From: Aquila chrysaetos chrysaetos
Taxonomy: Eukaryota > Chordata > Aves > Accipitriformes > Accipitridae
Length of the DNA stretch: 64,000 nt
Reading direction: 5' to 3'
Assembly (NCBI RefSeq): GCF_900496995.4
Contig: NW_024470410.1
Coordinates: 1 to 64,000, forward strand
The notes beneath the pieces were generated by a model that did not search any database, was not told the DNA's origin, and saw only the letters and a program-made list of their open reading frames with translations. Every line of letters begins with the position of its first letter. Position 1 is the first letter of the stretch. This document shows positions 32,615-45,200 of the stretch, in pieces. The position numbers and the translations under genes are program-made.

Positions 32615-34929
32615 GTGAGAGCCGCGGCCGCCCCCGGGCACCGGGATGCGCCGCCTCCGGGAGGGGGGGGGGGGGGGGGGTGAGGAAAGCGGGAGGGACC
32701 GGAGGGCACCGGGAGGCACCGCTCCCCGGGGAGAAGCGGGGGGCACCGGGACGCGCTGCCCGCCCCGGGGATACCGGCTGCAGCAGCGGGGGGGGGGGCT
32801 GCGGGCACGGAGCAAAGTTTGGCGGGGGGGGGGGGGGCTCAGCACCCCCCTTTTTTCCCCCCGCGGCGGGGGTCCGATGGCACCCCGTGTCCCCCGGGGG
32901 CTGCTCTCCCCGGCGGGGGCCGGGAAGGACGGGAGCGGGCGAGCGGCGGTGACTTTCTGGGGACACCCTGGGGACGCTTTCTCGGGGGTGACAACCCCCA
33001 GCGGGGTCCCCGCACCGGTCCCGGGTGCTCCCGGCACCGTGGAACGTGTGCCGGTGGGACGTGGTGGGCAAACCGGCTCCGGAGGTGACGTGGGGCACGT
33101 CACCCGGCCCGCTTCCACCACCAATTTTTAGCAACTGGGGAAACTGGAGTTACTGGGAAGAGTTTTCTGGCTTCCATGCCCTTGGCCCTCCTCGTCCCGG
33201 CGCAGCGGCAGGAGGATGCTCGCAGGCGGCCGTTGGGCTGGGGGAACTCCTGCCCGCACCCCAGTAAGCCGGCGACCACCCAGGACTGATTTCCCGGCTC
33301 CCTTCTCACGGCGGCTTTTGCAAATCTCCAGCTCCCGGAGTCAGGGGATTGCGGTGCCCTTTGCTCCGCTGGATAAAGCCAATAAGGAGCGTTGGAGGGG
33401 GTGGCAAGCAAAGGAGACCCCTGCAACCCTGGTGGGTGCCAGCACGGCCCGCCGAGGGGTATTTTGCAGCTATCGGGTGTTTTTAGGGCTCCGGTTGGTG
33501 GTTTTGGGGTAGGCGAGGAGGTGCAGGGGGGCAGCTCCTAAGAAGGGAGTGGGGCTCGGCCCGCGCTGTGCGCAGGGGAGGCCTATTTATAGCCAAAAAT
33601 ATCTGTGGAGTGTCAGCACGTGTGCGTGTCGCCACGCGGTGCGCTGGCGGGTTAGGTGACATGGGACAGTCCTGGCACGGCCGGCATCTGCAACGATTCC
33701 AGCCCTGGGGAAACCCAAACCTTTGCCCGTCGGGTGAGAGCGTGGCCGGGGAGCCACGGCCGGAGCGGGGCATCACCGGCCGGAGGAGCTGTGCCATGCC
33801 GTGCCCAACGACCCCGTGCTGTGCCGAGCGGCCGTGCCGAGCGGGGCCATCTGCTCCCGGCCCTGGCCGTGCGCCTGGGAGGCAGGCAGCTGTCGGGGGG
33901 CTGTGGGCTTGCCCCCCCGGTTCCTGCCCCTTCCCAACGGGGCCGGTTGCACCGGGAGCGTGGCTGACCGCTGGCTTGGTAGAGATGCAAAATAAAAGCA
34001 TTAATTGGTGAAGCGAAGCAGCCGGGGCGATGCCGGGCAGCGGGTGGCCCAGGGACCCGCCAGGCTGTGGGCGGAGGTGATGGGCAGCTACTTCGGGGTG
34101 TTTTGGGGGACCCCGACGAGCTCTCGTGCACCGGCAGCCGGTGTTTCGGCACCAGGCTGCGGTGGCGAGAGCTGAGCCGGGGAAGGGGTTCACGGGTGGC
34201 AGGAGTCGAACCGCTGCCCCAGCCGTCCTCGGGGTGCAGGGGGGGTGTCACCTGGACTCGGCGGGGGGACCTCGGCGGCGGCACGGTGCCAGCCCCTTGC
34301 CGGGAAGTGCTGATTCACGGCGCTGAGCCGCCGGCCGGGGAAGACGACGCTGCCCTGGCCCCGGCTGCAGGATGCTCACGGCGGGCCCGACACCCCGGCA
34401 CTCCCGGCGTTCCTCCCGCCGAGCGGGCGGAATGATAATCCCCGGGCAGCGGGTGCCGGCAGCGGCGTGGTTCTGCCAGACAGGGCTGTTTGGAAGGCGC
34501 TGGTGCGGCAGAGGGAGATTTAAAGGGTCGGCGAGCGCCCGCGCTCGAAATACACGCCGGCGGCTCCCTTGGGCCCCGCTGTGGCTTCCTTCGGCGCGAT
34601 CTCCTCCTCCTCCTCGGATGCTCGCGGCCGTGGTCCTGCTGTTGTGGTGGTGGCGTGGGGGAGGCCCTGCCAGGACCGAGGTCTCCCGCCGGGATGGCAG
34701 CGCTGGGCTGCGGCGTGCCACAGAGTCCCGACACAACTCGGCGCACCCAGCCTGTTCGCAGCGCCCAGGCAGACCGGCTGTAGGTCCTGCGGTGTTGGGG
34801 TGGAGGTCCCCAGATTTGGGCTTCCCTGGGGGTTTTCTGCTGCAGGACAGGAGAGCAAGCCCAGTGCCAGCTGCGCTGGCTGGCAGCGGCACGGAGCCAC
34901 GGCATGGAGGGCTGCGGGCCCCGCTCTTG

Positions 34930-35320
34930 CACGCTCCCGTGTGCTCCTGCCTGCGCTTGCATGGCCTTGCGTGCTCTCCTGTACCGCCTTGCATGCATTT
35001 TCCTGTTCTTGCTTGCATGTGCATGCTCCCGCATGTCCTTGCTCGCGTGTGTGTGCGCCTTTGCACGCTCTGGCATGCTCCTACATGTCCTTGCTCACAC
35101 GTGCGTGCTCTTGCACGCTCCGGCACACTCCTGCATGTCCTTGCTCATGTGTGCAAGTTCTTGCACGCTCCAGCATACTCCTGCGTGTCCTTGCTCACGC
35201 ATGCATGCTCTTGCATGCTCTGGCATGCTCCTGCCGGTCCTTGCTCACACGTGCATGCTTTTGCATGCTCCTTCATGTCCTTGCACGCTCTGGCACGCTC
35301 TTGCGTGGAAGCCAGGTCCC
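34930..35320. repeat. Minisatellite in the presumed SPTB intron 1
   Basis: About seven copies of an approximately 51-bp unit with CATGTCCTTGCTCA and GCTCTTGCACGCTC words, C/T-rich on the plus strand. The rest of this 3.5-kb interval (32615-36151) shows no exon. It has scattered WGATAR words at 34433, 35377 and (inverted) 35699. Confidence 0.75.
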
Positions 35321-36201
35321 GAGCCAAGGCCATGCCTGCGTGGCCGCGATTAGGGTGCAGAGATGGGGCCCAGCCCTGATAAAGCTTTCGTACCCGCTGG
35401 CTGCCCGGGAGGTCCCCTGGGGGCTGGGGGGCCGCGGGCTGTGATGGCTCATGGGGACACGAAGGGTTTTGGGGCACCCAGGGTTTCCCCCTGCTGCACC
35501 GTGCACCCGCAGCCAAGGGTTCCTGGCGGCTCCGGGGTGCTGGGGGGGTCCCAGCTGGGGGGCTGGCCGTGGGGACCCCCACCACCACCGGCACCACCAG
35601 CCCGGCACCCCACACCCCGCGGGGGCCCCAGCAGCCTCCTCCCGCCCAGCCCGGCCACTGACAGCTGCTCGCAGGCATTTTTAGATACCGGCCGTGTCCT
35701 ATCTGTGTCTCAAATGTCCCTGGGGGTGAGCGGCCCCCCCCCCCCCCCGCCGGCAGCTGTCGCCCGCTTTCTGCCACGGGTGCCAGCGAATCCCCTCCAC
35801 GGCGCAGGCGTCGGGGTGGGCGCGAGCAGCACCCGCTTCCCCCAAGGGCACCCAACGGTGGGGACGACGTCCCTGGGGACCTGGCCCAGGATGCCGGGTG
35901 GGCAGGCAGGACCCGGGTAGGGAAGCACCGCCGTAAGGAGCCGTCGGCACAGCTCGGCGCAGGGATCCGTGCCGGCGGGGCGAGTCCCCGAGCGTGCGGC
36001 ACCCAGGTGCCCCCCCAACACCTCGGCGGGGGTGAGGCTAAATCCCTCTGAGCAGCTTAACCAGCAGCTCTGAGCCGCAAATCCCCACGCGCGGCAGGGA
36101 CGGCGAGCTGCCGCAGCGATGCCGGTGCCCACGGCCTCCGCTCTCCCCCAGGGGCTTCTCGCCGGTAGCCAACGGCCGCCCGGCCGGGGGACGCCGGGAC
36201 C

Positions 36202-39200
36202 ATGACCTCGGCGAACGACTACGAGCAGCTGGAGCTGCAGCAGCAGTACAGCCGTTTCAACATCCCCTGGGAAGCCTCCGACGATGAGCTGGACAACGAC
36301 AACAGCTCGGCGCGCCTCTTCGAGCGCTCCCGCATCAAAGCCCTGGCAGGTCGGGGATGGGTCTCGGGTCCCCTCGGTCCTCCCGGGTTGTCCCTGCCGC
36401 TGGTGCCACCGTGCCCGCTCTCGTTGCAGACGAGCGGGAGGCCGTGCAGAAGAAAACCTTCACCAAGTGGGTGAACTCGCACTTGGCTCGCGTCACTTGC
36501 CGCATCTCAGACCTCTACATGGACCTCCGGGATGGGCGGGTGCTCATCAAGCTGCTGGAGGTGTTGTCAGGAGAGCTTCTGGTAGGCCTCCCATCCAGCT
36601 GGAGACCCTGGGACCCATGCCATGCCATGCCGTGCCATGCCCCACCAGCTCTGGTGCTCCACCAAAGCTGTTGACCTTGGCGTTGACCAAGGCTCCACCA
36701 GGGTTGGGTGGCAGCAGCGGTGCAGGGGGTGTCCCCGGGCAGGGGTGGGGGTGCGCGTTGGGGAGGGGAGGGTGCTGAGCTCTGTCATGCCCCAGCCCAA
36801 GCCCACCAAGGGCCGGATGCGGATCCACTGCTTGGAGAATGTGGACAAGGCTCTGCAGTTCCTGAAGGAGCAGAGGGTGCACCTGGAGAACATGGGCTCC
36901 CACGACATCGTGGACGGCAACCACCGCCTCGTCCTCGGCCTCATCTGGACCATCATCCTCCGCTTCCAGGTAGGGCGGGGTGGGTGGGGGGCACCCCTCA
37001 TCTCAGCACCCCATGGCTCGTTCCCGAGTGGGAGCCCTTCTCCATGGATGTCCTCTTCCAACCCCGGGACGTCCTTCTGCCCCCAGATCCAGGATATCAT
37101 CATGCAGACACAGGAGGGCCGGGAGACACGCTCGGCCAGGGACGCACTGCTACTCTGGTGCCAGATGAAGACGGCGGGGTAGGTGGTGGGACCCACACCC
37201 CACTGCACTGGGGACCGGGGGTGCCCGGAGGGTGACAGTGACGCTCTGTCCCCATGGCAGGTACTCCCATGTGAACGTCACCAACTTCACCTCGAGCTGG
37301 AAGGATGGGCTGGCCTTCAACGCCCTCATCCACCGGCACAGGTAGGCGGCACGGCGGCGGCCACTGGGACACGCTGGGGCGGTGGTGGCACCGGGGGATG
37401 TCCCACGGGTGCGTCACCGCTGTCCGGCACACTCTGTCCCCAGGCCCGAGCTGTTTGACTTCCAAAATCTGACCAAATCCAACGCCCGGCACAACCTGGA
37501 GCACGCGTTCAGCGTGGCGGAGCGGCACCTGGGCATCACCCCGCTCCTTGACCCCGAAGGTGAGGCTGCCGCTGCCAACCCTCCTGCCTCAGTTTCCCCA
37601 TTACACCCTGGGATGCGCCCAGGCCCCACGGAGGGGCAGAGAGGTTTCCACCCCGTGGAAGTGGGGTCTGGGTGGGAGCAAGGGGGGGACCTCATGAGGC
37701 CGTGGTGGCCCGTTGCCATTGGGGTGATGCCGGGGCAACGCAGACGCTGGGTCAGGACTGACGCCTCTCGCTCGCGCTGGGCAGATGTGTTCACGGAGAA
37801 CCCCGACGAGAAGTCCATCATCACCTACGTGGTGGCCTTCTACCACTACTTCTCCAAGATGAAGGTGCTGGAGGTGGAGGGCAGGCGTCTGGGCAAGGTA
37901 GGGGATGGCGTTGAGGTGGGGGGTGTTCTGCCAGGGTGCCGGCACCCTGCGCTCACCACCGGCCCCGCCGCAGGTCATTGAGCACGCCAAGGAGACGGAG
38001 CGGATGATCGAGGGCTACGGGGGACTGGCTTCCAACTTGCTCACCTGGATCGAGCAGACCATCGTCTCCCTCAACAGCCGCAGCTTCGCCAACTCGCTGG
38101 CCGGGGTGCAGCACCAGCTGCAAGCCTTCAGCACCTACCGCACCGTGGAGAAGCCCCCCAGGTAAGCGCCCCCGAGCCCCCCGTGCCCACGCGGTGGTGT
38201 TGAGCACCCACGGGTGCCCGAAGGCTGAGCTCTCTCTGGGGCAGGTTTCAGGAGAAAGGCAACCTGGAGGTGCTGCTCTTCACCATCCAGTCGCGGATGC
38301 GAGCCAACAACCAGCGCGTCTACACCCCGCACGAGGGGCGCCTGGTCTCCGACATCAACCGGGTACGGGGCCCGTCCCGGCAGCCTGGCCGTGTCCTGTG
38401 CCGTGGGGACACGCGGCTGCTCCCGCGGCACCTTGCAACCTTGGGGGCAGCTCTTCCCCTGATATCCCCGGGAGCTTTGCTCCCCAGGCTGTCCCAGGGA
38501 TGTGCCGGGGCAGCTGGGCTCCATCTCGGGGCGAGTCAGGTCCATCTCCCAGGGCAATTCGCGTCCATCCCAGGGCAGTTCAGTTCCTAGGGCAGTTCAG
38601 GTCTATCCTGGGGCAGATTGGGTCTGCTTGAGAGCAAGTCAGGTCCGTCTCCCGCGGGCAGGTTGGGTCCGTCTCCTGAGGCAGTTTGGGTCCATCTCCT
38701 GAGGCAGTTTGGGTCCATCTCCTGAGGCAGTTTGGGTCCATCTCCTGAGGCGGTTTGGGTCCATCTCCTGAGGCAGTTTGGGTCCATCTCCTGAGGCAGT
38801 TTGGGTCCATCTCCTGAGGCAGTTTGGGTCCATCTCCTGAGGCAGTTTGGGTCCATCTCCTGAGGCAGTTTGGGTCCATCCTGAGATGGGTCCTAGGGGA
38901 GTTTGGGTCCATCTCCCAAGGCAGTTCAAGTTCATCCCAGGACACATTGAGTCCATCCCAGGGCAGGTCAGGTCCATCGCAGGGCAGGTTGGGTTCCTCC
39001 AGCCGTGCTCCCCCATCCGCGGGTCACGTTAGGGTTCGCCAGCAGAACAAGACGCGGGTGGGTGTGGGGACGTGGGGATGCGGGTGCCATGCCCGTCCTG
39101 TGCCGCCTTCCCCCAGGCCTGGGAGCAGCTGGAGAAAGCAGAGCACGAGCGGGAGCTGGCACTGCGCACCGAGCTCATCCGGCAGGAGAAACTGGAGCAG

Positions 39201-42200
39201 CTGGCGCGGCGCTTCGACCGCAAAGCGGCCATGCGGGAGGCCTGGCTGAGCGAGAACCAGCGCCTGGTGGCACAGGTGAGGCCGGGGACACCCACCCCCG
39301 GGACCCCAGGGTGCCCCGCCGGAGCCTCACCGCGGGCTTTGTGCCGGGGCAGGACAACTTCGGCCAGGACCTGCCGGCGGTGGGAGGCGGCTAAGAAGAA
39401 GCATGAAGCCATCGAGACGGACACGGCCGCCTACAGGGAGCGGGTGCAGGCCATCGAGGCGGTGGCGAAGGAGCTGGAGGTGGAGGGCTACCACGACATC
39501 CAGCGCATCAACAGGCGCAAGGACAACATCCTGCGGCTCTGGGAGCAGCTCCTGGAGCTGCTGGCCGCCCGGCGCCAGCGCCTGGAGATGAACCTCGCCC
39601 TGCAGCACCTCTTCCAGGAGATGCTCCATAGCATCGACTGGATGGATGAGGTCAAGGTGAGTCGCGGGTGTTTGGTGCCACCATGAGTGGGATGCCATCA
39701 TCCCACCAGGCAGGGCATTGGTGGGAAACCCCCCCGCCCCGGGGAGGCAGATGAAGTCCTGGGGTGCTGGCAGCGGCTTTTGGGTAGCAGTGGGTGCCGT
39801 CCGCTGGAGCTGGTAGTTGGTGACGGCTGGGGCTCTCCCGCAGGTGCAGCTGGCATCGCCCGAATCCGGGAAGCACCTTCTGGAGGCAGAGGAGCTACTG
39901 CAGACCCACCGGCTGCTGGAGGGTGACATGGCCCTGCAGGCGGAGAAGACACGGGCCATCAGCGCCGCTGCCCTCCGCTTTGCCGACGCTGAGGGTAGGT
40001 GTGCCGGGATGCCCCGGGACCGCAGCACGACCGGGCGAAGCCGGGACGCCCTGCTGATGGGCGCCTGCCCCGCTCCCTGGCCAGGCTACCGTCCCTGCGA
40101 CCCCAAAGTCATCCGGGACCGCGTGAGCCACCTGGAGCTGTGCCGGCGGGAGCTGCAGGTGCTGGCGGCCCGAAGGAGAGCCTTGCTGGAGCAGTCCCGA
40201 TCCCTCTGGACCTGCCTGTGGGAGCTGGATGAGGCGGAGGGCTGGATCAAGGAGCAGGAGCAGCTCTACTCCTCCCTGGACTTTGGGAAGGACCTGCCGG
40301 GCGTGCTGCTGCTCCAGCGCCGGCACGCCGCCTTCGAGGCCGAGCTGCGGAGCCGGGGCGACCGGCTGGAGCGGGCGCTGGCAGCGGGCGAGGGTCTGGC
40401 GGCGGCGGCGGGGGGCCAGGCGGCCGGCCGGCTGCGGGAGCGGGGGGCTGCGGTGCGGGCGCTGTGGGCGCAGCTGGAAGAGCTGGCGGCTTTCCGCCGG
40501 CGCGGCTTGCGGGAGGCCGAGGGCTTCTTCCAGTTCCAGGTGGAAGCGGAGGAGCTGGCGGAGGGACTGCAGGATGCCCGCCGGCGGGCGGCCGCCGAAG
40601 AGCTGGGCCAGGACGAGTCCCACACCCGCGCCCTGCTGCGGCAGCACTGGGAGCTGCTGGAGGAGATGGCGGCCGCCCGGGAACAGCTGGACGGGCTAGC
40701 CCAGCGAGCCGAGGGCTTCCCCCCGGAGCTGCGGGCCGGCCCCGAGGCGCAGAGCCGGCTGGCGGCCCTGCGGGAGCTGCACGCTGAGGCGGCCGCCCTG
40801 GCCGAGCGGCGAGGCCGCCAGCTGCAGGACGCCCTCGACCTCTACACCGTTTTTGGGGAGAGCGATGCCTGCCACCTCTGGATGGGGTCCAAGGAGACCT
40901 GGCTGGGGCAGCTGGAGGTCCCCCAGGCGCTGGAGGACCTGGACGTGGCGCAGCACAGGTAGGGACCCTCGCGGCGGCGGCGCTGCCGTGCCACGTCCCG
41001 AGGTGTGGCCCGTTCTCAGCCCGGCCGTTCCCCGCAGGCTGGACGGGCTGGAGCAGGAGATGGCCGCCGTGGCTTCCCAGATCGCTGCCGTCAACCAGGC
41101 AGCCGACGGGCTGCTGGCGAGCGGGCACCCCCGCAGCCCCCAGGTCCGGCAGTGCCGGGAGCAACTCAACGAGAGGTACGGCGGGCGGGCGCGCCGTCTG
41201 CTTCGGGCCTTTCCTGCCGGTTCTTCGTCCCCTGCCGTCACCCGCCTCCGGCTCGCAGGTGGGACCGGTTCGGGGAGCTGGTGTCCGAGCGTCGCCGGGC
41301 GGTGGGCTCGGCGCTGCGCCTCCTCAACTACCGTCTGGAGAGCGAGGAGACCCGGCAATGGCTGCAGAGCAAAACCCGGGCGGTCGAGGCCACCGCCGAG
41401 CTGGGCCGGGACCTGGCCGGCGTCCTGGCCACCCAACGCAAGCTCTACGGCATCGAGCGGGAACTGGCGGTCGCCGAGGACCGTCTGGTGGCCCTGCGCT
41501 CCCAGGCCGACCGCCTGGCCGAGGAACGACCCGAGGTGGCCGGAGAGACGGCTGAGCGGCTGTTGGCGGCGGTGGCCGCCTGGGGGGAACTGCAGGAGGC
41601 CCTGGGGGAACGGGCGGCCTCCCTGGGGGAAGCCGGGCAGCTCCGGCGCTTCTTGCAGGACCTGGATGACTTCCAGGCTTGGCTCTTCGGAGCTCAGAAA
41701 GCCGTGGCGGCTGCCGACGAGGTGCCGGCCTCTTTGGCCGAGGCGGAGGAGCTGCTGCGGCGGCACGAGGCCGCGCGGCGGGACGCGGAGGAGCACGCGG
41801 CCACCTTTGCCGCCCTGATGGAGTCGGGGGAGCGGGCGGTGGGGGAGCAGGAGGACCCCCAGTACGAGGGGCTGCGGCAGCGCCTGCGCGGCGTGGAGGC
41901 CGGCTGGGCCGCCCTGGGCAGGATGGCGGAGACCCGGCACCGCTTCCTCGCCCAGTGCCGCGGCTTCCAGGAGTTCCTCCGCGACGCCAAGCAGGCGGAG
42001 ATCCTCCTCGCTAACCAGGTGGGTGCCCAAAGAGGGGTCCTCGGAGGGGGTCCCCGACTCACGGGTGCCCTGAAAAGGTGCTGAGCCCCCCCCCGCCGTG
42101 TTCCCCCTCCAGGAGTACACGCTGGCCCACTTGGAGCTGCCCGCCACGCTGGAGGGCTCGGCTGCCGCCCTGCGCCGCTTCCAGGACTTCCGCGCCGGCA

Positions 42201-45200
42201 TGGAGAGCGGTGCCGAGAAGGTCCCCGAGGTGGTGGCCGGCGGCACCAAGCTGGTGGCCGAGGGAAACATCTTTGCCGAGAAGATTGCCGAGAAGTGCCA
42301 GGCCCTCCAGGAGCGGTGAGTCTGGCGAGGGGGCCAGCGGGCGGGCGGCGTGCGGGCAGCAGGGCTGATGCTGCCCGTTTCTGGTCGCCCTGCCAGGCAC
42401 GGAGCGGTCGTGGTCAAGGCAGAGGAGGCGGCGGGTTTGCTGCAGGACAACCACGAGCTGCAGACCTTTCTGCAGAGCTGCCGGGAGGTAGGGATGCGGC
42501 ACGGCCGGCAGCGCCGGTGGGGGGGGTCCCGGCCAGCCGAGCCCTGACACCCCTTGTCCGCAGTTCGACGCCTGGGTGGAGGAGAAGATGCTGACGGCAC
42601 AGGACACCTCCTACGGCGAAGCTCGTGGCCTCCACGGCAAGTGGCAGAAGCACCAGGCGTTCATGGCCGAGCTGGCATCTAACCAGGGCTGGCTGGAGAA
42701 GATCGAGACGGTGGGTGCCGGCACCGGTGCCTGGAAGCCTCACTGTCCCCCAGCTGGGCGGGAGGTCCCCGTGCCGGCGTGGAGCCGCGCCGTGGCGGCC
42801 GCCGACCTCTTCGGTGTTGCTGGCAGGAGGGGAAGGAGCTGGCGAGGCGCAAGCCGCGGTACAGCGAGGTGGTGGCGCAGCGACTGGACGAGCTGCGCGG
42901 GGCGGTGGGACGGGCTGCGCCGCGCCGCTGAGGAGAAGGGCCGGCGGCTCTTCGAGGCCAACCGCTCGGCGCTGTACGCCCGGAGCTACGGGGAGCTGGA
43001 GAGCTGGCTGGGGCAGGCGGAGGAGGAGCTGCGTGCCGCCGAGCAGGCCAAGGACCTCACCGCCACCAACCTGTTGCTGAAGAAGCTGACGGTGGGTGGT
43101 GGCACTGCCAGCCGAGCGGCTGGGGGGGCGGAAGGGCGTTGGCAAATCGCCCTTTCCTTTGGGTAGGGGTGCACCGCCCCCCCGGTTTGGGGTGGCGGGG
43201 GGTCCAAGGTGCCGGGTTATGCCCCGGTTGGGACTGGCCGGTGCCTTGGGGGTCTCCGGCCTGGCTCTGCCCCCTGGCTTACGTGGCTCTACCCCGCCAG
43301 AGGCTGGAAGAGCAAGTGGGCATGTGGATGAAGGAGCTGGAGGAGCTGGGGTGGCAGGCTCCCACCCCTGCCGGGGATGTGCCGGACGCTGACGGGCACG
43401 AGCAGAGGCTCCGGCGGCGATTCCTTGACCTGTTGGAGCAGCTGGAGAGGAGGAGGAAGGAGCTGGAGACCACCAAGGCCATCTACCAGCTCGGGCGGGA
43501 TCTGGAGGATGAGACGGTGAGCATCCTCGCCGTGGCGGGGTCTGGCACGCTGGGGCCACCCGCGGGTGCCGTGTGGCGCTCAGCAGGTGCTCTCGCCCGC
43601 AGCTGTGGGTGCAGGAGCGGCTGCCGCTGGCAAGGTCGACGGAGCATGGCAGCGACCTCCCGAGCGTGCAGCGCCTGGCCAAGAGGAACGAGGTGAGCCC
43701 GGACACAGCGTCGGCGCCCGCCGGGACCACCCGTCCCATGGGCGAGCCCTGCCGTGACCACCCTCCCCGCCGGCAGACGCTGCAGAAGGAGCTGGCGGGC
43801 CATGCCCCGCGCCTGGCCGAGGTGCTGAGCCGGGGCGAGGTGGCGGCGAGCGGTGACGAGCCGAGCCCGGAGCTGGAGGCGCGGGTGCAGGAGCTGCAGG
43901 GGCTGTGGGAGACGCTGCGGGCAGAGGCGGCCGCCCGGCACCGGCGCCTGCAGGAGGCCGGCGAAGCCCAGCAGTACTACCTGGACGCCGGCGAGGCCGA
44001 GGCTTGGGTCAGCGAGCAGGAGCTCTTCATGGGAGCTGAGGAGAAGCCAAAGGTGAGGGGTGGGTCCACGTGTCGCCCCTGTGTCTTGGGGGGGGGGCTC
44101 TGTGCTGTGCCATGTGGTGCCATCCTATGTCAGCCCAGGCCGTGCCATGCTGTGCCGTTAAACATCATCCGGTACCGTGCTGTGTCATGCCGTTACATGC
44201 CGTCCCATGCGGTGCTGTGCCATGACGTGCCATCCATCCCGTTCCATGCCGTGCTGTACCATCTCATGCCGTGCCATTATAGGTCATCCTGTGCCATGTC
44301 ATGCTGTGCTATAACACGCTGTCCATCCCATGCCATGTTGTGTCCTTACATGCCGTGCCGTTACACACCATCCCATGCTATGTCATGCTGTGCTGTTATA
44401 TGCCATGCCATTATAGGTCATACCTGTGCCATACCTTGTCATTAGATGCCATGCTTGGCCATAACAGGTCATCCTATGCCATTCCGTGCTTGGCCTTTCC
44501 ATGCCATACCATCCCGTGCCAAGCCATGCCGTTACACACCACCCCGTGCCACGCTATCTGTGCCGTGCCATGCCATACCCCACCGAGACCACCAGTGCTC
44601 CCCGCTGCATTGGACGGAGGCAGGACATGCCCGTAGGGTGGGCGCTGGGGCTGGACCCCGGTCCCTCTCCCACGGCCATGCCAGGTGCTGACGGGCGCTG
44701 GTGTTTGCCGTGCCGCAGGACGAGGAGAGCGGCTTGGTGATGCTGAAGAGACACGTCCGGCAGCAGCGGTCCATCGAGGACTACGGCCAAACCATCAAGG
44801 AGCTGGCAGGGAGGGCTCAGCAGCTGCTCTCCGCCGGCCACCCTGAGGGGTAGGTGCCACCACCGTGTGTCCCCTGACCCTCGGGGCAGCCCTGTGCCCT
44901 CAGCACCGGGGCGGGTGGGTGGTTTGGCTGGAGCTCCGGCGGCGTTGGCTGCCCCGGTGCCTCGCTCCGGCTGGGTGGCATTGACCCGGTTGTGGCAGGG
45001 AGGTGGTGGCAGAGGGATGCGGGGATCGTGGAGTGGGTCCCTCCCCCAACCCCCCCCCCCATTTGGCAACACGGGTGGGTCGGGGACATCCTTTCGTGGG
45101 TGAGAACTGGGGTGTCTGTGTGCCGGGGCCGTGCAGGGAGCAGATCATCCGGCTGCAGGGCCAAGTGGACAAGCACTACGCGGGGCTGAAGGAGGCGGCC

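Noticed and set aside
38510-39000. CRISPR-like array from regular 23-bp repeats
   Set aside because: Head-to-tail copies without unique spacers, in an intron of a vertebrate gene; a minisatellite.
39353-43091. SPTB as a decayed pseudogene because of two frame breaks
   Set aside because: All other exons, splice sites and about 2325 codons are intact. Both breaks are single surplus G bases in G-rich words and match the same error type in RAB15 and PLEKHG3.
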